Source: Capnocytophaga canimorsus (GTDB taxonomy: Bacteria; Bacteroidota; Bacteroidia; Flavobacteriales; Flavobacteriaceae). From it: a DNA stretch of 64,000 nt. The stretch spans positions 1,497,001 to 1,561,000 of the forward strand of contig NZ_CP022382.1 of NCBI RefSeq assembly GCF_002302565.1, given 5' to 3'. The notes below the pieces were generated by a model. The model searched no databases and was not told where the DNA came from. It saw only the letters and a list, made by a program, of their open reading frames with translations. A program made the position numbers and the translations under genes. Positions 8,709-17,314 of this stretch are shown piece after piece. Positions within the stretch are counted from its first letter, which is position 1. Each line of letters begins with the position of its first letter.

Positions 8709-10295
8709 TTAATTAAATTCTATCCTATAATATTCCTTCAGTTCAATGTTTTTTGACACATCGAAAACATAATGCTTTACTCTATCATTATCTACATTTA
8801 CCAATTTAAATCCCACCTTATCAAGAAAATCGGAAGCCATCATATTTTTCTTTGTGGGAACAAATTGTGCCAATATCGGTTTATTTTTTGCTTCATTTAC
8901 CTTTTCTAAAATTTTTAACAAGGTAATTTTTTCAATATCTCTACCTAATATACGACAGCTAAGCAAATAAGAGTCTAAGTACAACTTTGTTTCTGTTTCT
9001 GTAATAATTGTAGCAATGGTAATACCATTATCTCCAAATTTGTCTCTTACATTGGCACAATAGATACTTGCACCATTATCGATAAGGTTTCTCAATTGTT
9101 CTTCCGTATAGCGCTTGGTGGTTAGATTAAACTGGTTGGTTTTTTGGGTCATTTGTGCAATACGTGAGAGATTACCATCGTCAGCCTGAATAATATCTAT
9201 ATGAATATCAAGACTTTCAAGATACTCATCCATATTTTCAAATGCTTTTTTGCTTTCATTTCGAAAGAAGTTTTCTTTATATTGCTCTGTCTTTTTTAAA
9301 TCCTCTTGAGAGAGTTCGTACACGGAAAAATATTTGTGATACACTTGCCAAAAAAATGCTACCAAATCGTAAGGTTTTGTTGGAAATTCGGGAACTTCTA
9401 CTTCGGGTAAAAACTCTTTTACCAAACCTCTTTCTACGGGATTATCATCCATAAAAACGAAACTATCTGTAGCGATATTTAGTTCTTCGGCAATGGATTT
9501 GATATTGGAGGCTTTATCTTGCCAGTTGATTCGGTAAGCCGAAAGTACTTTATCATTTATCAAATTATTAGGATTTTTTTCCCAAACATCTTGCACATCT
9601 TTCAAGTTATTTTTGCTACAAACGACAAGAATCACCCCTTTTTGAGATAATTTTAACAAAAGGTTTTGAAAACTCTTGAAACAAATACCAGGATAATCCA
9701 TTCCTAACTTGATACCGTGCGTTCCGTCTTCTCCAACAACACCGCCCCAAAGTGTATTGTCGCAATCCAAAACGATACATTTTTTTCGTTTTAAATTTAG
9801 AGCCTCGTTTTGCTTTTCAAACCAGTTTTTAAATGCCTTGCCCAACTTAGGGTTTATAGGCATTTGTGAAGTAAAAAAGAAACGCCAATCGATAAAAGGT
9901 TGTGATTGATTTTGATAAAAAGTATTGATATCCAACACTTTTATATTTTTATATTGAGTAGCCATCTGCTTCAAAAAAACAAGGTTGAACTCGTCTATGG
10001 CATTGAGTAAGTCGGTATTTTTCAACTGCCAATCGTACAATGTATTACGATGTAAATTGATGATTGTAATACGCCCTTGAATTCCTGTATTAAGAATAAA
10101 GGAAATTTTAGATTTGATATCTTCTATCTCCAAAACTTGTTCCTCTGGAGTTACCGCAGGATTTATTTGATAAAAAATAATATGACTATCATATTCTACA
10201 TAAGGCTTACTTACATCTCCATACCCACTAAATTCACACTGATTATCAAACAGATATTCAATTGTATAGTTTCGGTATATATACGTTGTTATCAT
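8709..10295 (-). CDS. FkbH-like HAD-IIIC protein (possible glyceryl-ACP synthase)
   Basis: A 528-aa protein with an N-terminal region of about 170 aa, a HAD domain with the nucleophile motif DCDNTLW (177-183), the second-motif region around VVCSKNN and the metal-site FMDDNP. The C-terminal domain is GNAT-like and starts near the family segment MTQKTNQFNLTTKR. FkbH-family proteins in polyketide pathways convert 1,3-bisphosphoglycerate to glyceryl-ACP. Related proteins occur in polysaccharide loci with less certain roles. Its ATG overlaps the stop of the VOC gene (ATGA) and an ACP gene follows, which supports action on a carrier-bound substrate. Confidence 0.85.
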   Translation of the reverse strand: MITTYIYRNYTIEYLFDNQCEFSGYGDVSKPYVEYDSHIIFYQINPAVTPEEQVLEIEDIKSKISFILNTGIQGRITIINLHRNTLYDWQLKNTDLLNAIDEFNLVFLKQMATQYKNIKVLDINTFYQNQSQPFIDWRFFFTSQMPINPKLGKAFKNWFEKQNEALNLKRKKCIVLDCDNTLWGGVVGEDGTHGIKLGMDYPGICFKSFQNLLLKLSQKGVILVVCSKNNLKDVQDVWEKNPNNLINDKVLSAYRINWQDKASNIKSIAEELNIATDSFVFMDDNPVERGLVKEFLPEVEVPEFPTKPYDLVAFFWQVYHKYFSVYELSQEDLKKTEQYKENFFRNESKKAFENMDEYLESLDIHIDIIQADDGNLSRIAQMTQKTNQFNLTTKRYTEEQLRNLIDNGASIYCANVRDKFGDNGITIATIITETETKLYLDSYLLSCRILGRDIEKITLLKILEKVNEAKNKPILAQFVPTKKNMMASDFLDKVGFKLVNVDNDRVKHYVFDVSKNIELKEYYRIEFN

Positions 10296-10690
10296 TTTTC
10301 CAAAATTTCAATTAAACCTAAATTGGGATTATATAAAAAACTAATTCTTCTATTATTAAACGCGACAGCTGGAGTAGGGTTTAATAAAACCATATATCGT
10401 TTTGATTTTAAATCATTGATTGTCTCTTCTATACTTTCTACTTCATAACAAATATGATAAAGTGTTGCTCCATTCTTTTTTAAAATTTTTGTTACAGGAC
10501 TTTCTATTTTCTCATCAATAGGAGCAACTAACTCTATAAGATGATCAGAACCATTATTTACAAATAGTAAATTGACCCTTTGCACAACATCTGTAATAAC
10601 TTCACTTTCAGCTACATAACCCAACTTCTCAAACTCTTTCAAGGATTTTTCTATGGATTTCACAGCGTATCCATAATGATGTAATTTCAT
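10292..10690 (-). CDS. VOC-superfamily protein (methylmalonyl-CoA epimerase-like)
   Basis: A small metal-dependent enzyme of the vicinal oxygen chelate fold, 132 aa from the ATG at 10690. A TTG three codons earlier overlaps the KAS III stop and is an alternative start. The four usual metal ligands can be seen as His in KLHHYGYAV, Glu in HLIELV, His in LYHICYEV and Glu in LGLIEIL. The closest recognisable pattern is methylmalonyl-CoA epimerase or glyoxalase. Location between KAS III and FkbH-like genes, with 4-base coupling on the downstream side, suggests epimerisation or rearrangement of an acyl thioester. Confidence 0.75.
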   Translation of the reverse strand: MKLHHYGYAVKSIEKSLKEFEKLGYVAESEVITDVVQRVNLLFVNNGSDHLIELVAPIDEKIESPVTKILKKNGATLYHICYEVESIEETINDLKSKRYMVLLNPTPAVAFNNRRISFLYNPNLGLIEILEK

Positions 10691-10695
10691 AATAA

Positions 10696-11748
10696 TCAAT
10701 ATTCTATAGGTTTAAAAATATATGTGTCCTCCAAATTAATAATAGCCGTTGCCCAAGATAGTCCTGCCCCAAAACCACTAATTAGCAACTGTTTTCTATC
10801 ATTTTCCCAATGATAAAGCTCACTAGAAATAGTTAAAGGTATGGTAGCTGAACTTACATTACCATACTTTTGCAAACTGTATGGTACATTCTCTTTGGGA
10901 TATTTTAGTTTTTTGACAAAAAAGTCCGTCATAAACTTATTGGCTTGATGGAATACAATTTTATCCATATCAGTTAGTTCAAAATTGTACTTTTCTAAAA
11001 TTTCCTTCACACTTTTAGGAACCACTTTCATTGTGAAATTGAAGACATCTAAACCATTCATATAGACTTGTTGATCATTACCTATACTTCCGTCTTCGCG
11101 CTCATACTCTACAAAACTATCCAAGGTTGTTACATTCCTGCAACCTCCCGACTTTATATTTACCGCTTCCCAACCTGTGCCATCAGTTTTCAAAAGGCTA
11201 TAAAAATCTATTCCTTGCTTCTTTTCCAATAAAGTTGCCGTTCCTGCATCACCATAGAGTAAGGCATTCGTTTTATCTTTTGGATTAACAATTTTTGAAA
11301 AAGTTTCACCATCCAATAATAAAACCCTATTAATTCCTTCCAAATTCAAATAAGAAAACGCTGTGGTTAAAGCATATACATAGCCACTACACGCTAAACT
11401 AACATCGAAACAAGCACAATTTTGGCTCAATTTTAAACGATGCTGTAAAATAGAAGCTGTAGCAGGTATTTTATAATCCCCTGTTTGCGACATAAATATA
11501 AGAACATCTATGGATTCTCTATCAATATCTAATTTGTTTAATAAATTTTCAGCTGCCTTAAAACACAAATCAGAAGCTGTAGTTTCCCGATCTACTATAC
11601 GCCTTTCAATAATTCCCACCGAATTGATAATCTTATCAAGCTCTTCTTTAGAAAAAATATCTGTCAATGTTTCATTCTTAATTATTTTAGATGGTACACA
11701 AGCAGAAATACCTTTGATGTGTACATTAGGAATATGAATAAAAGCCAT
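10696..11748 (-). CDS. 3-oxoacyl-ACP synthase III-like ketosynthase
   Basis: A 350-aa thiolase-fold condensing enzyme with an intact KAS III triad: Cys120 in SLACSGY, His267 in FHQAN and Asn297 in KYGNVSSA. This argues for real condensation or acyl-transfer activity on ACP or CoA thioesters. It is divergent from housekeeping FabH and lies 5 bases after an ACP gene, inside a sugar operon. Such pathway KAS III enzymes can condense two acyl units or pass an acyl group to a hydroxyl or amine. The substrate cannot be read from sequence. Confidence 0.88.
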   Translation of the reverse strand: MAFIHIPNVHIKGISACVPSKIIKNETLTDIFSKEELDKIINSVGIIERRIVDRETTASDLCFKAAENLLNKLDIDRESIDVLIFMSQTGDYKIPATASILQHRLKLSQNCACFDVSLACSGYVYALTTAFSYLNLEGINRVLLLDGETFSKIVNPKDKTNALLYGDAGTATLLEKKQGIDFYSLLKTDGTGWEAVNIKSGGCRNVTTLDSFVEYEREDGSIGNDQQVYMNGLDVFNFTMKVVPKSVKEILEKYNFELTDMDKIVFHQANKFMTDFFVKKLKYPKENVPYSLQKYGNVSSATIPLTISSELYHWENDRKQLLISGFGAGLSWATAIINLEDTYIFKPIEY

Positions 11749-11753
11749 AATTT

Positions 11754-11984
11754 TTACTTTTGAGTTTTCACTATATTGTAAATATCAGCTACTGTTACTG
11801 CATTTTTTATATCATTATGAGTAAGAGTCACATCATATTCCTCCTCCATCACGGCTAAAAGCCCTAAAGCTACCAACGAACTCCATTCTTCGAAATTTTT
11901 AAACTCTGTACTCATTGTAATTTCTGACGCATCTATTTCATCAAAAATAGAAGCAAAATCTTCTAAAAACTTTTCTTGGTTCAT
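11754..11984 (-). CDS. Acyl carrier protein (first of two)
   Basis: A 76-aa carrier protein with the attachment serine at Ser36 in EEWSSLVALGLLAVMEEEYD. It has the ACP helix pattern but a WSSL core in place of the common DSL. It lies 10 bases after the PglD-like acyltransferase and 5 bases before KAS III. That places it where an acyl-ACP could be the donor for the PglD-like enzyme in place of acetyl-CoA. No holo-ACP synthase is seen in the window, so the housekeeping enzyme must serve. Confidence 0.83.
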   Translation of the reverse strand: MNQEKFLEDFASIFDEIDASEITMSTEFKNFEEWSSLVALGLLAVMEEEYDVTLTHNDIKNAVTVADIYNIVKTQK

Positions 11985-11994
11985 AATTTTATAT

Positions 11995-12639
11995 TCAAAA
12001 TTTAACTTTTATTGCAGGATTTCCCATATAAGTGTTTCCGTCTTTTACACTACGAAGGAGCATTGCTCCTGCGGCTAAAGTATTGTTATTTCCTATTTTT
12101 TTTCCTTGTATTACACCACAATTAAACCCTAAATAATTCAATTTTCCGATAGATACATTTCCTGATATTTGAGTATTAGGACTAAATACATTATAATCCT
12201 CTATTTCACCATCGTGCCCCAAAGTTACTCGAGTATTGAAAATATTGTAACTTCCTATTTTTACCCCACAACTTACGATACATTGTGCAGAAAATATATT
12301 ACCCTCGCCCATTGAGGTTGTATCTTTATCTAAAAACATAGTACTTGGATGAATAATATTGGGGAAAACGATATTTTTATTATCAATCCTTTGCCTAATA
12401 TTGAATATTCCTTGACCTTTTCCCACAGCAATAACGACATTCAATTCTTGACGGATACGGTTCAAATCTTCTATGGTTCCTAAAACTTTTCCATAAGGTG
12501 TATTAATTCCTTGCAACTCATTTGTATCATCAAAAAAACCTATAATGTCCCATAGTAGTGAAACCTGATTGATATTCTTAATGATACTGGCTACTTCTCT
12601 GCCTAATCCTCCTGCACCTATTATTGCTATTTTTCTCAT
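11995..12639 (-). CDS. PglD/NeuD-type sugar acyltransferase
   Basis: A 214-aa left-handed beta-helix acyltransferase of the PglD/NeuD family. An N-terminal Rossmann-like domain (IIGAGGLGREVASI, residues 6-19) binds the UDP-sugar. The rest consists of hexapeptide repeats with the catalytic-type histidine in VTLGHDGEIED. In Campylobacter PglD acetylates the 4-amine of UDP-4-amino-sugar. Here the next gene is an ACP, so the acyl donor may be ACP-bound. Its start abuts the stop of the PglC-like gene, as expected for a functional pair. Confidence 0.87.
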   Translation of the reverse strand: MRKIAIIGAGGLGREVASIIKNINQVSLLWDIIGFFDDTNELQGINTPYGKVLGTIEDLNRIRQELNVVIAVGKGQGIFNIRQRIDNKNIVFPNIIHPSTMFLDKDTTSMGEGNIFSAQCIVSCGVKIGSYNIFNTRVTLGHDGEIEDYNVFSPNTQISGNVSIGKLNYLGFNCGVIQGKKIGNNNTLAAGAMLLRSVKDGNTYMGNPAIKVKF

Positions 12640-13245
12640 TCAGTTATTCCCTTTAAATCCCTCCATTGTAGTTTGTCCATCTTGGGAAATTCCCTCGCGT
12701 ACAAACACTTTTTTTATTGTTAAAAATAATATTTTAAAATCCAATATGAAACTGATATGATCCACATACCAAACATCGTATTCAAATTTTTTCTCCCAAC
12801 TGATACTGTTTCTTCCATTGACCTGTGCCCAACCCGTAATTCCTGGTTTTACCTCATTTCTTCTGCGCTGAAAATCATTGTACAATGCCAAATAAGACGG
12901 TAGGAGTGGTCTTGGCCCTATCAAACTCATATCGCCTTTGATGACATTCAGTAGTTGCGGAATTTCATCTAAAGAGGTCTCGCGTACAAAGTTACCAATT
13001 TTTGTCAATCGACACGCATCGGGAAGTAAATTTCCGTGTTCATCTTTTTTATCGTTCATCGTTTTGAACTTGATGATTTTGAAAATCTCCCCATCTTTCC
13101 CCGGTCTAAGCTGAAAGAAAAAAGGTTTTCCTTGATTGGCAAAAAACAAGCCTATAGTAACTATGATAAACACAGGACTCAACAGTAAAAAACCGATGAG
13201 TGCCAAAATGAAATCCAATAAGGGTTTTATGAAAAATCTATACAT
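12640..13245 (-). CDS. PglC-like undecaprenyl-phosphate phosphoglycosyl transferase
   Basis: Transfers the first sugar phosphate to undecaprenyl phosphate and so starts the repeat unit on the cytoplasmic face of the inner membrane. At 201 aa it has the small monotopic PglC form: one N-terminal re-entrant hydrophobic helix (about 5-33), FKTM, the catalytic Asp-Glu pair in ETSLDEIPQLLNVIKG, SLIGPRP and GITGWAQVNGRN. Length matches Campylobacter PglC and not the long WcaJ/WbaP type. With PglF-, PglE- and PglD-like genes downstream, the first sugar is probably a bacillosamine-type diamino sugar. Confidence 0.9.
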   Translation of the reverse strand: MYRFFIKPLLDFILALIGFLLLSPVFIIVTIGLFFANQGKPFFFQLRPGKDGEIFKIIKFKTMNDKKDEHGNLLPDACRLTKIGNFVRETSLDEIPQLLNVIKGDMSLIGPRPLLPSYLALYNDFQRRRNEVKPGITGWAQVNGRNSISWEKKFEYDVWYVDHISFILDFKILFLTIKKVFVREGISQDGQTTMEGFKGNN

Positions 13246-13246
13246 A

Positions 13247-14146
13247 TCACAATTTAATTAAATTTAACACTGCAAAAACAAACCATTTTTTATTATCTCT
13301 CATTAATCGAATATTATATTTCCAAATCATTTTGTTTCGTGAGAAATAATTACCCAAAAAATCGGTATAAATTTGGTAAGCTTCAGTATTTTTATCTATA
13401 TAGTTAATATAATTTTTGATATGGTCTTCATGATAGCCTTCCATTACTTTTGATATTTTAAACCAAATGGTTCGCAACGACAATTTGTTGAGATGTCCAT
13501 GTACATTGTTACCATGCAAACGATAATGGATGTATGAATTTTCATCTATAAACACCATGTAGTTTCTGCTTCGAGCAAAAAAATACACAAGCCAATCGTG
13601 CGAAAAGCCTTTCCAATTGGAGGTATTGAGTTGCAAAACAAATGATTTTAATGATTTTGCAAATGATTTTGTAAACACATAGGTACAACCAGCACTTCCG
13701 CCTTCAAAAAGATAATCAAATTTTTTTTGAGGAAAATCTTTTTTCAAAAGGGTGAAAGAGCCTGTATTTTCGTCCCATTTTGTTAGATTTGAGCAATACA
13801 AATCAGCTTTTTCTTCGTTGAGTTTTTGAACCGCTACACTTAGCTTTTGTGGTAGCCACAAATCGTCTTGATCAGAAAATGCGATATATTCAAAGTTTTC
13901 GTTGAAATCGGTTTCCACCAACATTTTCAGAAAATTAGTAGCAGCCGACCCTGTACCAGGAATGTTTTTCTGGGTCTTTATCTGTGGAAATGTCTCATTG
14001 ATCATCGCCAATGTTTTATCTGTACTTCCATCATCAGAAACGCAAATATCTACAATCACATCTTTTTGATTAATAATACTTTGCATTTGTTGTATTATAT
14101 ATTTTTCGCCGTTATAAGTGGCTAATAATACTTTTATTGTTGTCAT
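13247..14146 (-). CDS. Family 2 glycosyltransferase
   Basis: A GT-A fold inverting glycosyltransferase of 299 aa with the family 2 start VLLATYNGEKYI, the nucleotide-sugar motif SDDGSTDKT and the metal-binding region SDQDDLWLP. It resembles rhamnosyl- and other O-antigen transferases, but the sugar cannot be assigned. The start chosen is the ATG at 14146; a GTG eight codons upstream would overlap the preceding gene. It is the only intact glycosyltransferase gene in the cluster, so the repeat unit is either short or also uses enzymes encoded elsewhere. Confidence 0.88.
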   Translation of the reverse strand: MTTIKVLLATYNGEKYIIQQMQSIINQKDVIVDICVSDDGSTDKTLAMINETFPQIKTQKNIPGTGSAATNFLKMLVETDFNENFEYIAFSDQDDLWLPQKLSVAVQKLNEEKADLYCSNLTKWDENTGSFTLLKKDFPQKKFDYLFEGGSAGCTYVFTKSFAKSLKSFVLQLNTSNWKGFSHDWLVYFFARSRNYMVFIDENSYIHYRLHGNNVHGHLNKLSLRTIWFKISKVMEGYHEDHIKNYINYIDKNTEAYQIYTDFLGNYFSRNKMIWKYNIRLMRDNKKWFVFAVLNLIKL

Positions 14147-14154
14147 TATATTAT

Positions 14155-14751
14155 CTATACTTGTTCCCACTTTTTAGTTTCAAAATTAAACTGCTTAATT
14201 ACCCTTGCTGGAGAGCCAACGGCTATTGAATAAGGCGGAATGTCTTTGGTTACTACACTCATCGCTCCAATGATAGAACCTTCTCCTATTGTAACGCCTT
14301 GTAGTATGCATACCATCTCTCCTATCCAAACATTTTTTTTGATATGTATAGGAGTAGTATATATTTTTCGGCTATTAGGTGTTGTTAAAGGAGAGTCTTG
14401 CTCCTCTCCTTTATAACTTCCGTGATTGTGGTCAGACATGTATACTTTACTAGCAATAAGCACATTATCTTCTATAATTACTTTTTCTACAGCACCAATA
14501 TGTACACTATCATTAATCTCTACGTTATCACCTATTTCTATCAGAAAACCATTTCTACTAAAATGATTAAAGGCATCGATTCTACAATCATAACCTGTCG
14601 TAAAACCTTTTCCTATTTTTATAAATTGTTTTCCTCTAATTCTAAACGGAAATCGTATTATACGAGCTTGTTTAAAAGTTAAATAAGTTCTTATTTTAAA
14701 GTATAATAATTCGATAATTCCTAAAATACTATATTTTTTAAATCTATTCAT
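14155..14751 (-). CDS. Hexapeptide-repeat acyltransferase (WcaF/CysE-like)
   Basis: A 198-aa left-handed beta-helix acyltransferase, probably an O-acetyltransferase that decorates a sugar. The hexapeptide repeats run through the middle ([20 protein letters not shown] and following). The catalytic-type histidine lies in [10 protein letters not shown], and the C-terminal block [32 protein letters not shown] is that of the maltose/serine acetyltransferase group. It lies between the polymerase and GT2 genes with gaps of 9 and 8 bases. The acyl group and acceptor are unknown. Confidence 0.86.
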   Translation of the reverse strand: MNRFKKYSILGIIELLYFKIRTYLTFKQARIIRFPFRIRGKQFIKIGKGFTTGYDCRIDAFNHFSRNGFLIEIGDNVEINDSVHIGAVEKVIIEDNVLIASKVYMSDHNHGSYKGEEQDSPLTTPNSRKIYTTPIHIKKNVWIGEMVCILQGVTIGEGSIIGAMSVVTKDIPPYSIAVGSPARVIKQFNFETKKWEQV

Positions 14752-14760
14752 AAATTTTAA

Positions 14761-15762
14761 TTAAAAATAATGTGTATCGTATAATGTAAATACAAAATAT
14801 CCTGCTAATATCAGAGAACCAATATTTAGTAATCCATTAAGAGATTTGTATTTAGAAATATCTATATTCATAAATAATATTCCCACAATTAAATAGGGAG
14901 AAAATCGGAAGCCTACAACAGGATTGATAAAAAAACCAATTAGGTAAAACAATAGTGTTGTGGTGATAACTGGATTCCAAAATCTTTTCTTGACAAATAT
15001 CCAAGTTATAATAGAAAGCATAATAATAAATCCAAAATAAATATAATGGAATATCCCTGTTTGTTTTTGAGAAAAGCCATAATCATTAATTTTACTAGCA
15101 ATCAAAATAAATTCTGCTCGGTTGAGTATAGTGCTTCCTACTGAAGCAATCAATAGAGATGAAATGCACACAACAAGTAAGTATGCCATATATTTTCTAT
15201 GTTTGTGAAATATTAGTAATAAAAGAGTAGAACTACTAATATGCATAAATGGTGTGAGATAGATTAATTTTGTACTTTTATTTCTGTATATTTGGTATAT
15301 AAAATATCCAAAAATAGCATAAGGGATACCATTTCGTATTAGAGTGTATGAAAATAGAAAATAATACATGGTAAAGATAAGCACTTTTTTCCACATAACA
15401 ACATCTCTAAGGGTCATTAACCAAGTAAAAAAAAAGGTTAAAGCGGCATAGTTGAAGAAATACATAGCTTGAAAAACTTCTATTTTTTCATCATAAAAAT
15501 TATAGAAAAAAGAATATAATAAATATAAATAAGGTTCTTTTAGAAAATATTCCCACCAATTTTCTGGTTTTTGAAAGTTATATAGATTGTAGTATGCAAA
15601 AAAATCTTTGTTAATCTCTACATCCACTAACACCCTCATTATTAAGGAAATTAGTATGAAAAATACTAAAAGAATGAATTGATTATTTTTATCTTGTTGC
15701 ATACTTCCTATGTAAAAACAAAGGAATAATATCACTGTACAAAATATTTGTTCTACACCCAT
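14761..15762 (-). CDS. EpsG/Wzy-type polysaccharide polymerase
   Basis: A 333-aa integral membrane protein with about ten hydrophobic segments. It contains the EpsG-family pattern LIRNGIPYAIFGYFIYQIYR, followed by a PFMHISSSTLLLL helix with the conserved His-Ser. Such proteins polymerise lipid-linked repeat units on the periplasmic side of the inner membrane. Its place beside the Amj-like gene (4 bases) and the transferases supports a polymerase role. Sequence identity among these proteins is low, so the call rests on topology and short motifs. Confidence 0.72.
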   Translation of the reverse strand: MGVEQIFCTVILFLCFYIGSMQQDKNNQFILLVFFILISLIMRVLVDVEINKDFFAYYNLYNFQKPENWWEYFLKEPYLYLLYSFFYNFYDEKIEVFQAMYFFNYAALTFFFTWLMTLRDVVMWKKVLIFTMYYFLFSYTLIRNGIPYAIFGYFIYQIYRNKSTKLIYLTPFMHISSSTLLLLIFHKHRKYMAYLLVVCISSLLIASVGSTILNRAEFILIASKINDYGFSQKQTGIFHYIYFGFIIMLSIITWIFVKKRFWNPVITTTLLFYLIGFFINPVVGFRFSPYLIVGILFMNIDISKYKSLNGLLNIGSLILAGYFVFTLYDTHYF

Positions 15763-15766
15763 TATA

Positions 15767-16474
15767 TTATATAATAAATAATAAAATAATAATTAACACG
15801 AAGTGAGCCATAATTCTTGAAGTTGTTAGAAAATTAAGTTCTTTTACCCCATCGCCCCTATCCATTGCTGCCATAATTCTTGGGTCTATAAATAACAAAA
15901 TACTCATTGCTCCAAAGGCGTTTAGCAATTGACTATACGAACTAAGTATCAAAACTTTGTTAGGATAATAAAATGCTATGTAATACAAAAATGTCATACT
16001 AAAAGAAAAAATCAGAAATGCTATAAATGAAAATAGTATAAAAGCTACATCGCCTTTGGTTTCAATTCTTGTTTTTTTCCTTTGCATTGGGTTAATATCT
16101 ACCGAAAAGTTCTTTTTGTATTCCAATTTTCCCAGAATCAAATTTAGTTTTCGTATAAGAAAAAAGGATAGTTTTTTGGAATAATTTGTGTTATACAGTG
16201 GAATAATTAAAAAAATGACCAAAATATGACACAAAAGTGTCATTTGCCAAATTAAATTTTTATCCCTTATCGTTTCCGTATAATATGCCATTATAGGAGC
16301 AAATATCAACACAAAAGCCCTAGATGAATATTGAAAAACATTAATTAATGAAAATAAATATCTATAATTTTTTTCATCATTTAGGTTGAATTTCAAATGA
16401 TAGGTAAACATATCTACATATATAGAAAATGCATACATCAATGGAGCAAAAATAAATAAATAATTAGTATACAT
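15767..16474 (-). CDS. Amj-like (DUF2837) candidate lipid-linked sugar flippase
   Basis: A 235-aa membrane protein with about six hydrophobic segments. The N-terminal part (YVDMFTYHLKF, then SLINVFQYSSRAFVLIFAPI) and the C-terminal part (LLNAFGAMSILLFIDPRIMA) resemble the Amj family as I know it: SLFNILVLVSRT-like and NGIGTILLxxFIDP-like segments. Amj is the alternative lipid II flippase of Bacillus subtilis. No MATE/Wzx-type flippase is seen in the cluster, and this gene sits beside the polymerase, so it probably flips the repeat unit. It overlaps the upstream glycosyltransferase remnant by 11 bases. Family assignment is moderate. Confidence 0.55.
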   Translation of the reverse strand: MYTNYLFIFAPLMYAFSIYVDMFTYHLKFNLNDEKNYRYLFSLINVFQYSSRAFVLIFAPIMAYYTETIRDKNLIWQMTLLCHILVIFLIIPLYNTNYSKKLSFFLIRKLNLILGKLEYKKNFSVDINPMQRKKTRIETKGDVAFILFSFIAFLIFSFSMTFLYYIAFYYPNKVLILSSYSQLLNAFGAMSILLFIDPRIMAAMDRGDGVKELNFLTTSRIMAHFVLIIILLFII

Positions 16475-17314
16475 ACTTTTTATAAATATTCTTATTATTA
16501 AAAAAATCTTTAAATACCCTTTTCATATGCTTATAGCTCGTAGTTTTGTCATCGGACAAAAGTATATACATTGGTAATCTATATAACAACTTTATGAAAT
16601 GTTTGACTTTCCACTCCCAACAAATGTAATCTCTATTTAACATTATCAATTGGTTTCTTACTATATAATACTGTCTTTTTTTGTTTTTATGACAAGGCTT
16701 TTTCATCCAAAGAAATTTCACAAAAACATCTCCCATACTGTGCTTTAAAATACTCTTAGTAGTTAAACACACTTTGTAACCTTTTGATATAGCTCTCAAA
16801 CACCATTCGTAGTCAATATAATCAATAAATAGAGTTTCATCCATTAATCCCACGTCTTTAAAAACTTTTGTTGGAGTTGAACTTCCTGATGTAATTAATA
16901 GTTTTGACAAATATTTCCAAATTATCTTTCGATGCTGTTTTCTTTCCTTTGTTATCTCTTATTATTGGACCAATAGTGGCTATTTCAGTATTTTTTTTCT
17001 AAAATATCTACCATATCCAAAAAGAATCTATCCCCAATAGAATTAGAATCTTGATCAAACAATCCTATATAGTCAGCATTTAACTCAATAGCTCGTTTGA
17101 TACCAATATTCAATGCCTTGGAAAGACCTATATTTCCTCCGTTATTTATTATTTCTACACCATCTATGGTAGATATTTCACTAATTAAATTTTTGTCACA
17201 TTGATTGACGACAACAATAACACTTTGTGATATGTTTCTAATTTGTCAAATATTATTAACAATTTCTTTTTCAGAATTATATAATACAATAGATGATACA
17301 ATATTGCTTTTCAT
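16464..17314 (-). pseudogene. Broken family 2 (rhamnosyltransferase-like) glycosyltransferase
   Basis: From an ATG at 17312-17314 the conceptual protein begins MKSNIVSSIVLYNSEKEIV and continues with NGGNIGLSKALNIGIKRAIE and IGLFDQDSNSI, a clear rhamnosyltransferase-type GT2 start. A TGA interrupts codon 23 (17246-17248). A frame change is needed at an eight-A run (16991-16998 on the plus strand as T), and another between about 16930 and 16985. After that the reading frame continues as LITSGSSTPTKVFKDVG...FIDYIDYEWCLRA to the normal end (148 aa open from a TTG at 16910). Three lesions argue for a decayed gene rather than one read error. Confidence 0.85.

Noticed and set aside
14147..14170. GTG start for the GT2 gene
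   Set aside because: It would overlap the preceding acyltransferase gene; the ATG at 14146 starts just before the family motif.
16991..16998. A8 tract as an active phase-variation switch
   Set aside because: Correcting it alone does not restore the gene, because a TGA and a second frame change remain.
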